In this document: positions 42,146-52,360 of the stretch, piece by piece | Numbering within the stretch: position 1 is the stretch's first letter | Layout of the letters: each line of letters starts with the position of its first letter | Assembly (NCBI RefSeq): GCF_021397715.1 | Contig: NZ_CP090207.1 | Span: 3,162,001-3,226,000, forward strand | Length of the DNA stretch: 64,000 nt | Direction of reading: 5' to 3' | From: Pantoea agglomerans | Lineage (GTDB): Bacteria > Pseudomonadota > Gammaproteobacteria > Enterobacterales > Enterobacteriaceae | Position numbers and translations under genes: made by a program | Notes under the pieces: model-generated | What the model was told of the DNA's origin: nothing | Databases searched by the model: none | What the model saw: the letters and a program-made list of their open reading frames with translations, nothing else

Positions 42146-43840
42146 ATGCATCACACCACACCGTTGATCACCACTATTGTCGGGGCGCTGGTTCTGGCCT
42201 TTCTCCTTGGGATGCTGGCAAACCGCCTGCGTATTTCACCGCTGGTCGGCTACCTGCTGGCGGGCGTGATGGCCGGCCCCTTTACGCCGGGTTTTGTCGC
42301 GGATACCAATCTCGCGCCGGAACTGGCGGAGCTGGGCGTGATCCTGCTGATGTTCGGCGTTGGCCTGCATTTTTCTATGAAAGATCTGATGTCGGTAAAG
42401 TCGATCGCCATTCCCGGTGCCGTCGCGCAGATCGCGGTGGCGACGTTACTGGGAATGGGGCTGTCATGGACGCTGGGATGGTCGTGGATGACCGGTCTGG
42501 TGTTTGGCCTCTGTCTCTCTACCGCCAGTACCGTGGTGTTACTGCGGGCATTAGAAGAGCGCCAGCTGATTGATAGCCAGCGCGGCCAGATCGCCATTGG
42601 CTGGCTGATTGTTGAAGACCTGGTGATGGTGCTGACGCTGGTACTGCTGCCCGCGATTGCCGGCATGATGGAACAGGGGAACGCCAGCGCCGGTTTGCTG
42701 GCGTGGGACCTGCTGTGGACCATCGGTAAAGTCGCCGCCTTTATGATACTGATGATGGTGGTCGGCCGCCGCGCCGTGCCCTGGATTCTTGCCCGCAGCG
42801 CCGCCACCGGCTCACGCGAGCTGTTTACGCTGGCGGTGTTAGCGCTGGCGCTGGGGATTGCCTTTGGCGCCGTTGAATTTTTCGATGTCTCATTCGCGCT
42901 CGGCGCCTTCTTTGCCGGTATGGTGCTGAACGAATCTGAACTGAGCCATCGTGCCGCCCGGGATACCCTGCCGCTGCGCGACGCCTTTGCCGTGCTGTTC
43001 TTCGTCTCGGTCGGTATGCTGTTTGATCCCGCCATCCTGGTGACGCAGCCGCTGGCGGTGCTGGGCGCGCTGGTGATTATTGTGGTGGGGAAATCGATGG
43101 CCGCCTGGCTGCTGGTGACGCTGCTGGGCCACTCCCGCCGCACCGCCTTAACTATCTCGGTCAGTCTGGCGCAGATTGGCGAGTTCGCCTTTATTCTCGC
43201 CGGACTCGGCATCTCGCTCGGCCTGCTCAGTGATGAAGGACGCAATCTGGTGCTGGCGGCCGCGATCCTGTCGATCATGCTCAACCCGATTCTGTTTACC
43301 CTGCTGGAGCGTTTTCTGGCGAAAACCGAAACCATCGAGGAGCAGACGCTGGAAGAAGCGATCGAGGAAGAGAAGCAGATTCCGGTGAATTTCTGCAATC
43401 ATGCGGTGATTGTCGGCTATGGCCGGGTCGGTAGCCTGATCGGCCAGAAGCTGATTGAGGCCAACGTGCCGCTGGTGGTGGTTGAAAATTCTCGTCCACG
43501 CGTCGAAGCACTGCGCGAGCAAGGGATTAAAGCGGTGCTGGGCAATGCGGCACGCGCTGAAACCATGGAACTGGCGCGGCTCGATTGCGCCCGCTGGCTG
43601 TTGCTGACTATCCCGAATGGCTATGAAGCGGGCGAAGTGGTCACCGCCGCGCGCGAGAAGCATCAGAATATCGAGATTATCGCCCGCGCCCACTATGACG
43701 ATGAAGTGGAATATATTATGGAACGCGGCGCAACCCGCGTGGTGATGGGCGAACGTGAGATCGCCAGCAGTATGCTGCAAATCCTGCAGGATGAGATGAC
43801 GCAGGGCGAAGATTTACAGCCCTGCGATGTCGTGCGCTGA
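42146..43840 (+). CDS. ybaL: YbaL, CPA2 cation/proton antiporter
   Basis: This 564-residue antiporter of the Kef/CPA2 group has about 12 transmembrane helices (residues 5-385), including ALEERQLIDSQRGQIAIGWL and GAFFAGMVLNESE. The C-terminal TrkA-N nucleotide domain begins VIVGYGRVGSLIG. I chose the ATG at 42146 (MHHTTPLITTIVG) to match E. coli. It may export K+ in exchange for protons under nucleotide control. Confidence 0.94.
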   Translation: MHHTTPLITTIVGALVLAFLLGMLANRLRISPLVGYLLAGVMAGPFTPGFVADTNLAPELAELGVILLMFGVGLHFSMKDLMSVKSIAIPGAVAQIAVATLLGMGLSWTLGWSWMTGLVFGLCLSTASTVVLLRALEERQLIDSQRGQIAIGWLIVEDLVMVLTLVLLPAIAGMMEQGNASAGLLAWDLLWTIGKVAAFMILMMVVGRRAVPWILARSAATGSRELFTLAVLALALGIAFGAVEFFDVSFALGAFFAGMVLNESELSHRAARDTLPLRDAFAVLFFVSVGMLFDPAILVTQPLAVLGALVIIVVGKSMAAWLLVTLLGHSRRTALTISVSLAQIGEFAFILAGLGISLGLLSDEGRNLVLAAAILSIMLNPILFTLLERFLAKTETIEEQTLEEAIEEEKQIPVNFCNHAVIVGYGRVGSLIGQKLIEANVPLVVVENSRPRVEALREQGIKAVLGNAARAETMELARLDCARWLLLTIPNGYEAGEVVTAAREKHQNIEIIARAHYDDEVEYIMERGATRVVMGEREIASSMLQILQDEMTQGEDLQPCDVVR

Positions 43841-43877
43841 TTCATCTGGCCCGGCTAGCTGTGAGACCGTGACGGCA

Positions 43878-44038
43878 CAGGGAACAGGGTCAGATCGGAA
43901 AGACGCTAAAGCCAATCCATGACCTGCCCGGCCCGCCCGATTACGCACCTCATCCCTGAGGTGCGCCCGTTGCCGGGCCAACGCGTAGCGTTTTTATCCA
44001 GGCGGCGGGACGCTTTCCTCCTCTGACCCCGTTCCCTG
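43878..44038. repeat. Inverted-repeat element, copy B
   Basis: This imperfect palindrome of about 161 bp has outer arms CAGGGAACAGGGTCAGA (left) and CAGGGAACGGGGTCAGA (right, reverse strand), a central nine-pair hairpin CGCACCTCA-TCCC-TGAGGTGCG (43944-43965), and a body nearly identical to copy A. It lies between the convergent ends of ybaL and gsk (278 bp without a gene). Confidence 0.8.
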
Positions 44039-44117
44039 CGCGTTAAGCTAATCCATCGCTGCCAGATTCAACCTGATTTGAGCTTGCCAACTGTCTGCCG
44101 CGCGGTAGCTGCCCGCT

Positions 44118-45419
44118 TTACCGATCCCAGTAGGACTCTTCCAGGCTGTCTTCCCGCTCCGGTAAGCCACGGGTTAAGCGTGGTGAATGCTGATTCAGCA
44201 CCTGATAGCTAACGCGGTTGGCATACTTACACACCTGCGCCAGCGACGAATAGGTCAGATACGGACGCGCATGTTTGCTGGAGTTAGGGACGTTGAGGCG
44301 ATGGTAGTTGTTGGCGGTAATGTCATGCAGTAACGCCGCCAGCGCGCCATCCCCGGCACCGTTGGTATTCATGATCTTCTCCGGTCCGCCCATGTAAGGC
44401 GCAATGTGCGAGAAAATCCGCAGCGGTTGCTGGCAATCCTGCTGGCGCATCACCCGGCTGAACTCATACTGGTTAAACTCAGCGATAGCGCCCGGCAACA
44501 GCGGATGGTTGGTTTTCCGTTTGAATTCGTCTTCGGTATAGCCCGCCATATACAGCCCGGTTGGTCCGGCGGTACAGAGCACCAGGTCGACCCACTCCAG
44601 CGCCATATCGGAGGCCAGCAGCGGATCGGCTTCGCCGGTCAGCGCCAGCGCTTCCTCTTCATTCATTGCCACGATCGTAACGTGCTCGCGCAGGAAGTCG
44701 CGCCAGAACTGCGGGTTATCGCCAATCACATGTTTGGTTCCCAGCGTCAGTACCACCGGCACATTATGACGTTTGGCGTACTCAATCGCCCGTAAGGTGG
44801 CCTGCGGCATCGGCTCGCCTTCCGCACAGCGCACCAGATAGGAGGTCAGCACCAGCGCCGAGGCTCCGGCAATCACCTCTTCCGGCACATTATCGGGATG
44901 CAGCTGGTTCATCTGGCCCGGGCTGATGGCGAAGGTTCGCTCACCGTTCTCACCAATCAGCGTAAAGCAGCGGCCAATCGCGCCGTCTACGCCCTGCAGG
45001 TAGTTGAGATCCATCCGGCTGGAGGTATTACACAGATAGCGATAGGCGTAGCCACCGATCTGGATGTTGTTGCACATCACGCCCAGCAGCACCGATCGAT
45101 CATCGGCCAGCACCGAGAAGTTGTGCAGGGTATTGCCAATGGTACCGCCGGCAAACTGGTGGGTAATCAGCGCATCGCGCATCAGTTCGTTGTAGAGCGC
45201 TTCCGCCACCGCATCGTCAATCACCAGTGAATGGCCGGCACTGAGGCCATAACGGGTCAGGAAAGCCTCATCAACTTTCGCTTCGATATCGACCAGCGTC
45301 TGATCGATACCAACCACCCAGCTTCCGGCGTCAACGTCGTGTTGAGCAGGCTGTAACAGAGGATCGCGCGCGCTGACCGGGAAGTAGTGTTTGGATTTGC
45401 GTTTGCCGGGAAATTTCAT
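44118..45419 (-). CDS. gsk: Inosine-guanosine kinase
   Basis: This 433-residue PfkB-type kinase phosphorylates guanosine and inosine for purine salvage (E. coli Gsk, 434). The catalytic motif NTNGAGDGALAALLHD and the start MKFPGKRKSKHYFPVSARD are characteristic. It is followed, on the other side, by hemH with a terminator between them. Confidence 0.96.
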   Translation of the reverse strand: MKFPGKRKSKHYFPVSARDPLLQPAQHDVDAGSWVVGIDQTLVDIEAKVDEAFLTRYGLSAGHSLVIDDAVAEALYNELMRDALITHQFAGGTIGNTLHNFSVLADDRSVLLGVMCNNIQIGGYAYRYLCNTSSRMDLNYLQGVDGAIGRCFTLIGENGERTFAISPGQMNQLHPDNVPEEVIAGASALVLTSYLVRCAEGEPMPQATLRAIEYAKRHNVPVVLTLGTKHVIGDNPQFWRDFLREHVTIVAMNEEEALALTGEADPLLASDMALEWVDLVLCTAGPTGLYMAGYTEDEFKRKTNHPLLPGAIAEFNQYEFSRVMRQQDCQQPLRIFSHIAPYMGGPEKIMNTNGAGDGALAALLHDITANNYHRLNVPNSSKHARPYLTYSSLAQVCKYANRVSYQVLNQHSPRLTRGLPEREDSLEESYWDR

Positions 45420-45433
45420 GGGAATGCCGTCTG

Positions 45434-45470
45434 GAAAAACAGGCAGAGAATGATATCACACTCTCTGCCT
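45434..45470 (-). terminator. hemH terminator
   Basis: On the minus strand GGCAGAGA/TCTCTGCC with a 12-base loop is followed by TGTTTTTCC. It lies 5 bp after the hemH stop and upstream of gsk. Confidence 0.75.
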
Positions 45471-45474
45471 TCGC

Positions 45475-46434
45475 TTAACGGCGTGCGCTGACCAGCTGGA
45501 CCATCATTTCAATGTGGGCTTCGTCGGCGTTCAGGGCCGGAATGTACTCAAACTTCTCGCCACCGGCGTGCATGAAGATTTCGCAGTTTTCACCGCTGAT
45601 CTCCTCCAGCGTCTCCAGACAGTCTGAAGAGAAGCCGGGGCTCATCACCTGTACGTGTTTGATCCCTTTGGCTGGCAGGCTTTTCATGGTTTCGTCGGTG
45701 TAGGGCATCAGCCAGGGTTCACGGCCAAAGCGCGACTGGAAGGTCAGCATGAACTGATCTTCTCGCAGGCCAAGCGCTTTGGTCAGTGCCGCGGTAGTGT
45801 CGGCACAGCGCTGAGGATAGTCATCGCCTTCATTAGCGAAGCGCTGCGGGATACCGTGGAACGACATCACCAGCAGATCGGGCTGACCGTGACGCTCAAA
45901 AGAGCGTTCAACAGAGGCCTTCAGCGCCGCGATATAGGCAGGATGCTCGGCGTAGTCGCGAATAAATTGCACTTCGGGCAACGAACGGTAATCTTTGAAT
46001 ACCGCGGTTAATCCATCCCACACCGCTGCCACCGTTGAGCAGGAGAACTGCGGATAAAGCGGCAGCACGATCAGGCGCGTCACGCCCTGCGCCATCAGCT
46101 TATCCACCGCGCTTTTCATGCTGGGATTACCGTAACTCATGCCAAGTTCGACCGGCATATCCACGCGCGCCGCCAGCGCATCACGCTGACGCTGGCTGTA
46201 TACCAGCAGTGGCGAACCGCCTTCCATCCAGACTGAGGCGTAGAGCTTCGACACGCGCGGCGAGCGAAACGGCAGCACGACACCATTCAGAATCGGCCAC
46301 CAGAGCCAGCGCGGGGTATCGACCACGCGAGGATCGCTTAAAAACTGTTTCAGATAGCGTTTAACAGCAGGTGTGGTTGGGGCGTCTGGCGTACCTAAAT
46401 TAACCAGTAACACGCCGGGCTTATCTTGCCTCAT
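45475..46434 (-). CDS. hemH: Ferrochelatase
   Basis: This 319-residue enzyme inserts Fe2+ into protoporphyrin IX, the last step of haem synthesis, on the inner membrane. Visible family features are [20 protein letters not shown], the catalytic His in SFHGIPQRF and Glu in DCLETLEEI. Length 320 in E. coli. Neighbours adk and gsk are in the E. coli order. Confidence 0.96.
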   Translation of the reverse strand: MRQDKPGVLLVNLGTPDAPTTPAVKRYLKQFLSDPRVVDTPRWLWWPILNGVVLPFRSPRVSKLYASVWMEGGSPLLVYSQRQRDALAARVDMPVELGMSYGNPSMKSAVDKLMAQGVTRLIVLPLYPQFSCSTVAAVWDGLTAVFKDYRSLPEVQFIRDYAEHPAYIAALKASVERSFERHGQPDLLVMSFHGIPQRFANEGDDYPQRCADTTAALTKALGLREDQFMLTFQSRFGREPWLMPYTDETMKSLPAKGIKHVQVMSPGFSSDCLETLEEISGENCEIFMHAGGEKFEYIPALNADEAHIEMMVQLVSARR

Positions 46435-46513
46435 TGTGATTCCTTGATGACGACGGGGATGCGTGAAAACGAGGAAATTGTAGCGGAATTAGTGGGAGGT
46501 AAAAGCAATTACT

Positions 46514-46540
46514 GCAAAAGGGGCCAGTAATACCGGCCCC
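46514..46540 (-). terminator. adk terminator
   Basis: GGGGCC/GGCCCC with a 9-base loop followed by TTTTGC on the minus strand, 8 bp after the adk stop. Confidence 0.75.
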
Positions 46541-46547
46541 GATACGC

Positions 46548-47222
<675 letters not shown>

Positions 47223-47297
47223 CTATCTTAGAAGGCGAAGAACATACCATTATGACCCGCTCATCACAAGGAAGGGCGCGGATCGCACCCGGCTACT

Positions 47298-48182
47298 TTA
47301 CTGCCTTTCCGGCCCGATAACAGCGCCTGTCGACCTGCCCGCGCCTTTTTCAGATTTACCGCCAGCGCCAAACAACACCTGCAATCGCTTACCCAACTGA
47401 TGGGTCATATTGATGCTCTTTTTGCCGCTGCCGCGCACGTTGGCATTGAGCTGCAGCCGCGCCTGCTGCGGCCATTTCACCACATCCTCTGCGTCACACA
47501 GGCTGGTGATGATTGCCGGCGGCACGCTAAAGCTGGCAAAGGGTAAACCTGGCTGGTGGCTGGAGTGCAGCACCGGCGGACCAGCAAGCGACAGCGCATC
47601 CACGGTAGCGGCGTTGTAAGGCCGCCACTGCGGATCGTCAAAGCGCCGCAGCGCGTGGTTAACCGCCGTCAGAGTCAGCCCCTGCTCAAACAGACGCAGT
47701 TCACTGCGCACCAGGGTACTGAAGTCACAGGTGCGCAGCGCCACCAGCACCAGATCGCCACAGATCTCGGCATGACGATCCAGCCGGGTGACAAACAGAT
47801 GCGCATCATCGATCAGGTTATGGTGCAGCACGCTGGCAAAACTTTCGCTCGCCTCAGTGACGCCCTGATTCTGGCAATCGCGCAGCGGGCGAACCCGGCC
47901 GTTCGGCAGATCGACGTGCGGTACCAGCATGATGTTGCCGGCCATCAGTGGAATTGCCGGCAGCACGTTAAGTTCGGTCACCGGATAGTGGGAGGCATAG
48001 CGGGTCTGATTGCGCGCCTGCTCCTGGCGCAGAAACAGCTGCGACAGCAGCACCCGTGCCACATGCAGCGAAGGGGCGAAGAAAAGATCAAACTGCTCCA
48101 GCTTGTAAAAACGTGACAGCGCCAGGCGCAGACGGTCGCGCGTCTCTGACGGCGTGGCAGAGGAAGAAGGGGCGTGTGCCAT
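47298..48182 (-). CDS. Uncharacterised protein next to a LysR regulator (294 aa)
   Basis: I cannot assign a function. The protein is soluble, with a conserved-looking core: FYKLEQFDLFFAPSLHVARV, IPLMAGNIMLVPHVDLPNGR, GDLVLVALRTCDFSTL and FDDPQWRPYNAATVDA. A basic, glycine-rich tail follows. The alternation of strands and helices recalls fold-type I PLP enzymes, but no PLP lysine can be fixed. It is absent from this place in E. coli and divergent from a LysR gene that probably controls it. Confidence 0.7.
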   Translation of the reverse strand: MAHAPSSSATPSETRDRLRLALSRFYKLEQFDLFFAPSLHVARVLLSQLFLRQEQARNQTRYASHYPVTELNVLPAIPLMAGNIMLVPHVDLPNGRVRPLRDCQNQGVTEASESFASVLHHNLIDDAHLFVTRLDRHAEICGDLVLVALRTCDFSTLVRSELRLFEQGLTLTAVNHALRRFDDPQWRPYNAATVDALSLAGPPVLHSSHQPGLPFASFSVPPAIITSLCDAEDVVKWPQQARLQLNANVRGSGKKSINMTHQLGKRLQVLFGAGGKSEKGAGRSTGAVIGPERQ

Positions 48183-48368
48183 GGTTGTCTCGTTTTAGTT
48201 ATGTTGCGAGGTAGCGGAGCGCGAAGTGAGGCGGAATCGCCGGAAAAAACACAGATAGTGGGCTGAGTCAACCCGCCAGAATCTGCCCTGTAGAGTAGGG
48301 GAATGCGGCTGGACTTTAAAATGATATAAATGAACAATCGCTGTTAGATTTTTAAACAGGGGATGAGG

Positions 48369-49238
48369 ATGACCGGACTGCCACCGCTGAGAGCGCTGCA
48401 CTATTTCCACCAGGCGGCATTACACAGCAGCTTTAGCGTGGCGGCGGATCGGCTGCACGTTACGCACAGTGCGATCAGCCACCAGGTTCGGCAGCTGGAG
48501 AGCTGGATGGGTAAGCCGCTGTTTGTCCGCGGCAACGGCCGGGTAAAGTTAACCTCACACGGTGAACGTTTGCTGCTGAGCTGCCATCAGGCGTTCAGTG
48601 AATTACTCAGCAGTTGCGAAACCATTCGTACCGACCTGCGCCAGCATATCAGCCTCTCCTGCGCCCCCAGTTTTTTATCACAGTGGCTGATTCCGCGCAT
48701 CGCCAGCTTCTACCAGCGTTACCCGGAAATTGAGATCCGCTTTCAGCCGCTGACCGCGGTATCGCAGTTGCGCAGTGAACATATCGATGTGCTGATCCTG
48801 AGCCACGGCGAACCGCCTGAGGATGACATTGACGCCACGCTGGTCAGTGAAGATGAGATCGGTCCGCTGTGCGCGCCGCAGTTTGCCAGCCAGTTGCAAA
48901 ACGGCAGCGATCTCTCCGCCCTGCCGCTGCTGCATGCTGATACGCGCCTGCACGCCTGGAGAGAGTGGGCGGAAAAAGCGGGCGTCAGTGGCGGTTTTAG
49001 CGGCGGTAAGCATTTTGACAGCCTGACGCTGGGTATTCAGGCGGCACGCAGTGGGCTGGGGATATTAATGGCGCCGCGCCTGCTGGTCCGGCAGGAGCTG
49101 GAAGATGGCACTCTGATGGCGCCGCTCGGGTTTGTCCGGGTTGAACGGGCCACCTGGATGATGACCAAACAGAGCCGGCGTCACGATCCGGCCATCAGCC
49201 TGTTCCGCGACTGGCTGCGTGAGGCTGCGCAGCCATAA
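48369..49238 (+). CDS. LysR-family regulator (GcvA-like)
   Basis: This 289-residue regulator has the GcvA-type N-terminus (LPPLRALHYFHQAALHSSFS, HSAISHQVRQLESWMGKPLF). The effector domain follows from about residue 90. I chose the ATG at 48369 because the AGGGG site lies six bases upstream; the ATG at 48363 touches it. It is divergent from the uncharacterised gene at 47298-48182, which is its likely target. Confidence 0.88.
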   Translation: MTGLPPLRALHYFHQAALHSSFSVAADRLHVTHSAISHQVRQLESWMGKPLFVRGNGRVKLTSHGERLLLSCHQAFSELLSSCETIRTDLRQHISLSCAPSFLSQWLIPRIASFYQRYPEIEIRFQPLTAVSQLRSEHIDVLILSHGEPPEDDIDATLVSEDEIGPLCAPQFASQLQNGSDLSALPLLHADTRLHAWREWAEKAGVSGGFSGGKHFDSLTLGIQAARSGLGILMAPRLLVRQELEDGTLMAPLGFVRVERATWMMTKQSRRHDPAISLFRDWLREAAQP

Positions 49239-49262
49239 AAAAAGCCGGTGATGATCACCGGC
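49237..49262 (-). terminator. htpG terminator
   Basis: On the minus strand the eight-pair stem GCCGGTGA/TCACCGGC is followed by seven Ts. It is 134 bp beyond the htpG stop, at the end of the convergent LysR gene, and may serve both transcripts. Confidence 0.7.
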
Positions 49263-49395
49263 TTCAGAGAACTGATAAATTCACTGCTTTTTAACCCTGA
49301 AAGCCCGCACACTCAGCGCTGAACGGCGTCAGCGTCAATGCGATGGGAGCAGGATATCTGCATTCAGGCCGATGAAAACTACCGGCCTGTTGTCA

Positions 49396-51270
49396 TTATG
49401 CTGTCAGCAGCTGGTTCATGCGACGGATAAACTGGTTCGGATCGTCGAGGGTGCCGCGCTCAGCCAGCAGCGCCTGATCCAGCAGCAGTTCGATCCACTC
49501 GCCGAAGCGGGTTTCATCTTCGGTCTCCGCCACGCGTTTCACCAGCGAATGATCCGGGTTGATCTCGAAGATATACTTCACTTCCGGCACGTCCTGACCG
49601 GCGGCGGCAAACAGCTTCGCCATCTGGGTGGTCATTTCGTTGGCATCGGTGGTAACGATGGCTGGTGTGTCGGTCAGACGATGGGTCAGACGCACCTCTT
49701 TCACCCGCTCGCCCAGCAGCGTTTTCACCCGCTCAACAAACGGCTCCAGCGCTTTTTCCGCCTCTTTCTGCTCTTCGGTCTCTTCATCCGCCAGCTTGCT
49801 CAGCGACTCATCGGCTTTGCTCACCGACTGGAAGGTTTTACCGTCGAACTCCGTCAGGTAGCTCATCATCCACTCATCGATACGATCGGAGAGCAGCAGC
49901 ACTTCAATACCTTTCTTGCGGAACAGCTCAAGATGCGGGCTGCTCTTCGCGGCCGCATAGCTGTCTGCGGTGATGTAGTAAATCTTCTCCTGACCTTCCA
50001 CCATCCGGCTGACGTAATCCTCCAGCGAAACGGTTTGCGCCGCGCCTTCGCTCTGGGTGGTGGCAAAGCGCAGCAGTTTAGCAATCGCTTCCTGGTTAGC
50101 GTGATCTTCTGCCGGCCCCTCTTTCAGCACCAGACCGAACTCTTTCCAGAAGGTCTGATATTTTTCGCTGTCGTCTTTCGCCAGTTTTTCCAGCATCTGC
50201 AGGGTGCGTTTGGTCAGCGCGCCGCGCAGGCTCTGGGTCACACGGCTATCCTGCAGGATCTCACGGGAGACGTTCAGTGGCAGATCGTTAGAGTCGATCA
50301 GACCGCGCACAAAGCGCAGGTAGTTCGGCATGAACTGCTCGGCGTCGTCCATGATAAAGACGCGCTGTACGTAGAGTTTCAGGCCGTGCTTGTGATCGCG
50401 GTTCCACATATCGAACGGGGCACGCGCCGGGATGTAGAGCAGGCTGGTGTACTCCTGCTTGCCTTCCACACGGTTGTGGCTCCAGGCGACCGGATCGCTG
50501 AAGTCATGGGCAATGTGCTTGTAGAACTCGTGGTACTCTTCGTCGCTGATCTCAGACTTGTTGCGGGTCCACAGCGCCTGGGCTTTGTTGATTTTTTCCC
50601 AGCTGGTGCTGCCGCTCTCTTCATCTTTGCTTTCGATTTCAACCGGCAGCGCAATGTGATCGGAATATTTGCTGATGATGCTGCGAACGCGCCACGCGTC
50701 GAGGAACTCATCTTCACCTTCGCGCAGGTGCAGGGTAATTTCGGTGCCGCGATCGGCTTTCTCGATATCAGCCAGGGTATATTCGCCCTCACCCGCCGAT
50801 TCCCAGTAAACGCCTTCGTCAGCTGACGCACCGGCTGCACGGGTGCGAACCGTGACCTTATCCGCCACGATAAATGCGGAGTAGAAGCCGACCCCGAACT
50901 GACCAATCAGCTGGCTGTCTTTGGCCTGATCGGAACCCAGTGATTCCAGAAACGCTTTGGTGCCCGATTTGGCGATGGTCCCGAGGTTCTCAATCACCTC
51001 GTCGCGACGCATACCGATACCGTTGTCGCTCAGCGTCAGGGTGCGGTTGTCCTTGTCAACAGAGAGACGGACGCGCAGTTCGCCGTCACCTTCATACAGG
51101 CTGGCATCGGACAGCGCACGGAAACGCAGTTTGTCTGCCGCATCCGAGGCGTTGGAAATCAGCTCACGCAGGAAAATCTCTTTGTTTGAATAGAGAGAAT
51201 GGATCATCAGGTGCAGAAGTTGTTTCACTTCTGACTGAAAGCCACGGGTCTCTTGTCCTTTCATGGTCAT
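49396..51270 (-). CDS. htpG: HtpG, Hsp90 chaperone
   Basis: This 624-residue Hsp90 homologue has the GHKL ATP site ([37 protein letters not shown]) and the middle-domain Arg ([13 protein letters not shown]). It refolds proteins with the DnaK system after heat. The ATG at 51270 has a GAGG ribosome site; a second ATG two codons later corresponds to the E. coli start. A sigma-32 promoter lies upstream. Confidence 0.97.
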   Translation of the reverse strand: MTMKGQETRGFQSEVKQLLHLMIHSLYSNKEIFLRELISNASDAADKLRFRALSDASLYEGDGELRVRLSVDKDNRTLTLSDNGIGMRRDEVIENLGTIAKSGTKAFLESLGSDQAKDSQLIGQFGVGFYSAFIVADKVTVRTRAAGASADEGVYWESAGEGEYTLADIEKADRGTEITLHLREGEDEFLDAWRVRSIISKYSDHIALPVEIESKDEESGSTSWEKINKAQALWTRNKSEISDEEYHEFYKHIAHDFSDPVAWSHNRVEGKQEYTSLLYIPARAPFDMWNRDHKHGLKLYVQRVFIMDDAEQFMPNYLRFVRGLIDSNDLPLNVSREILQDSRVTQSLRGALTKRTLQMLEKLAKDDSEKYQTFWKEFGLVLKEGPAEDHANQEAIAKLLRFATTQSEGAAQTVSLEDYVSRMVEGQEKIYYITADSYAAAKSSPHLELFRKKGIEVLLLSDRIDEWMMSYLTEFDGKTFQSVSKADESLSKLADEETEEQKEAEKALEPFVERVKTLLGERVKEVRLTHRLTDTPAIVTTDANEMTTQMAKLFAAAGQDVPEVKYIFEINPDHSLVKRVAETEDETRFGEWIELLLDQALLAERGTLDDPNQFIRRMNQLLTA

Positions 51271-51310
51271 TGCTACCTCAACAAAACAGGTTGAACAAAC
51301 GTTGAGGTTG

Positions 51311-51338
51311 ATGTGGGGATGACGGCGAGGTTTTCAAG
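51311..51338 (-). promoter_or_regulatory. Sigma-32 promoter of htpG
   Basis: On the minus strand CTTGAAA (51332-51338) and CCCCACAT (51311-51318) are 13 bp apart, close to the heat-shock consensus CTTGAAA-N14-CCCCATNT. It lies about 40 bp before the htpG start, overlapping the hairpin (GCCGGTGT/ACACCGGC) that follows recR. Confidence 0.85.
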
Positions 51339-51367
51339 CCGGTGTCTGTCACAACACCGGCAAGTGA

Positions 51368-51973
51368 TTAAAATTTAATCTTGTGACGTCCGGCCAGTGA
51401 ATGGGACAGCGTGGTGCCATCGACCATCTCCAGCTCACCGCCAACCGGGACACCGTGGGCGATGCGGCTGGCGTCAACGCCATACTGACCGCACAGCTCT
51501 GCAATGTAGTTGGCGGTCGCTTCCCCTTCCACCGTGGGATTGGTGGCGAGGATCACTTCCTGAATGGTTTCACTCTCCAGCCGCTGCTCCAGGCGATCCA
51601 GACCGATATCGGCCGGACCAATGCCATCCAGCGGCGACAGGTGTCCCATCAGCACAAAGTAACGACCGGCAAACTGGCCCGTTTGCTCAATGGCGTGAAT
51701 ATCCGCCGGACTCTCCACCACACAGATCAGTCCATTCTGCTGACGCCGTGGATTGGCGCAGATGGTGCAGATCTCCTGCTCGGTGAAGGTACGGCAATCG
51801 GCACAGTGACCGATCTCTGACATCGCCCGGGTCAGCGCCTGTGCCAGGCGCATCCCGCCGCTGCGATCGCGTTGCAGCAGCTGAAACGCCATGCGCTGCG
51901 CCGATTTCGGCCCAACGCCGGGCAGACAGCGCAGCGACTCCATCAGTGATTCAAGCAGTGGGCTGGTTTGCAT
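51368..51973 (-). CDS. recR: RecR recombination mediator
   Basis: This 201-residue protein works with RecF and RecO to load RecA on gaps. It has an HhH motif ([17 protein letters not shown]), a four-Cys zinc finger (CADC to CTICANP) and a Toprim domain. Length equals that of E. coli. It shares a base with ybaB and forms the dnaX-ybaB-recR operon. Confidence 0.97.
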   Translation of the reverse strand: MQTSPLLESLMESLRCLPGVGPKSAQRMAFQLLQRDRSGGMRLAQALTRAMSEIGHCADCRTFTEQEICTICANPRRQQNGLICVVESPADIHAIEQTGQFAGRYFVLMGHLSPLDGIGPADIGLDRLEQRLESETIQEVILATNPTVEGEATANYIAELCGQYGVDASRIAHGVPVGGELEMVDGTTLSHSLAGRHKIKF

Positions 51974-52305
51974 CAGAACGGCATCTTGAAGCCTGGTGGC
52001 AGCTGCATACCGGAGGAGACAGAAGCCATCTTCTCTTTCTGGGTTTCATCAATGCGGCGTGCGGCATCGTTGAACGCCGCAGCGATCAGATCTTCCAGCA
52101 TATCTTTGTCATCTTCCAGCAGGCTGGGATCGACTTCCACGCGGCGGCAGTTGTGCGCACCGTTGATGGTAACCTTCACCAGGCCTGCGCCTGATTCACC
52201 GGTCACTTCCAGCGCGGCGATCTCTTCCTGAACCTTAGCCATTTTGTCCTGCATCTGCTGGGCCTGTTTCATCAGGTTGCCCAATCCGCCTTTACCACCA
52301 AACAT
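51973..52305 (-). CDS. ybaB: YbaB nucleoid-associated protein
   Basis: This 110-residue protein has the EbfC/YbaB fold ([40 protein letters not shown]). It binds DNA as a homodimer without strong sequence preference. I chose the ATG at 52305 ([10 protein letters not shown]), as in E. coli. Confidence 0.95.
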   Translation of the reverse strand: MFGGKGGLGNLMKQAQQMQDKMAKVQEEIAALEVTGESGAGLVKVTINGAHNCRRVEVDPSLLEDDKDMLEDLIAAAFNDAARRIDETQKEKMASVSSGMQLPPGFKMPF

Positions 52306-52360
52306 AGTTTTCTCTCTCAGCTGAGGCCACAACGCTATCGTTGAGATAGCGGCAGCGTGT

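Noticed and set aside
41955..42161. 68-codon minus frame between ushA and ybaL
   Set aside because: It begins inside ybaL, has no ribosome site and resembles no known protein.
49372..50826. 484-codon plus frame over htpG
   Set aside because: Antisense shadow of htpG; His/Gln-rich composition typical of such shadows.
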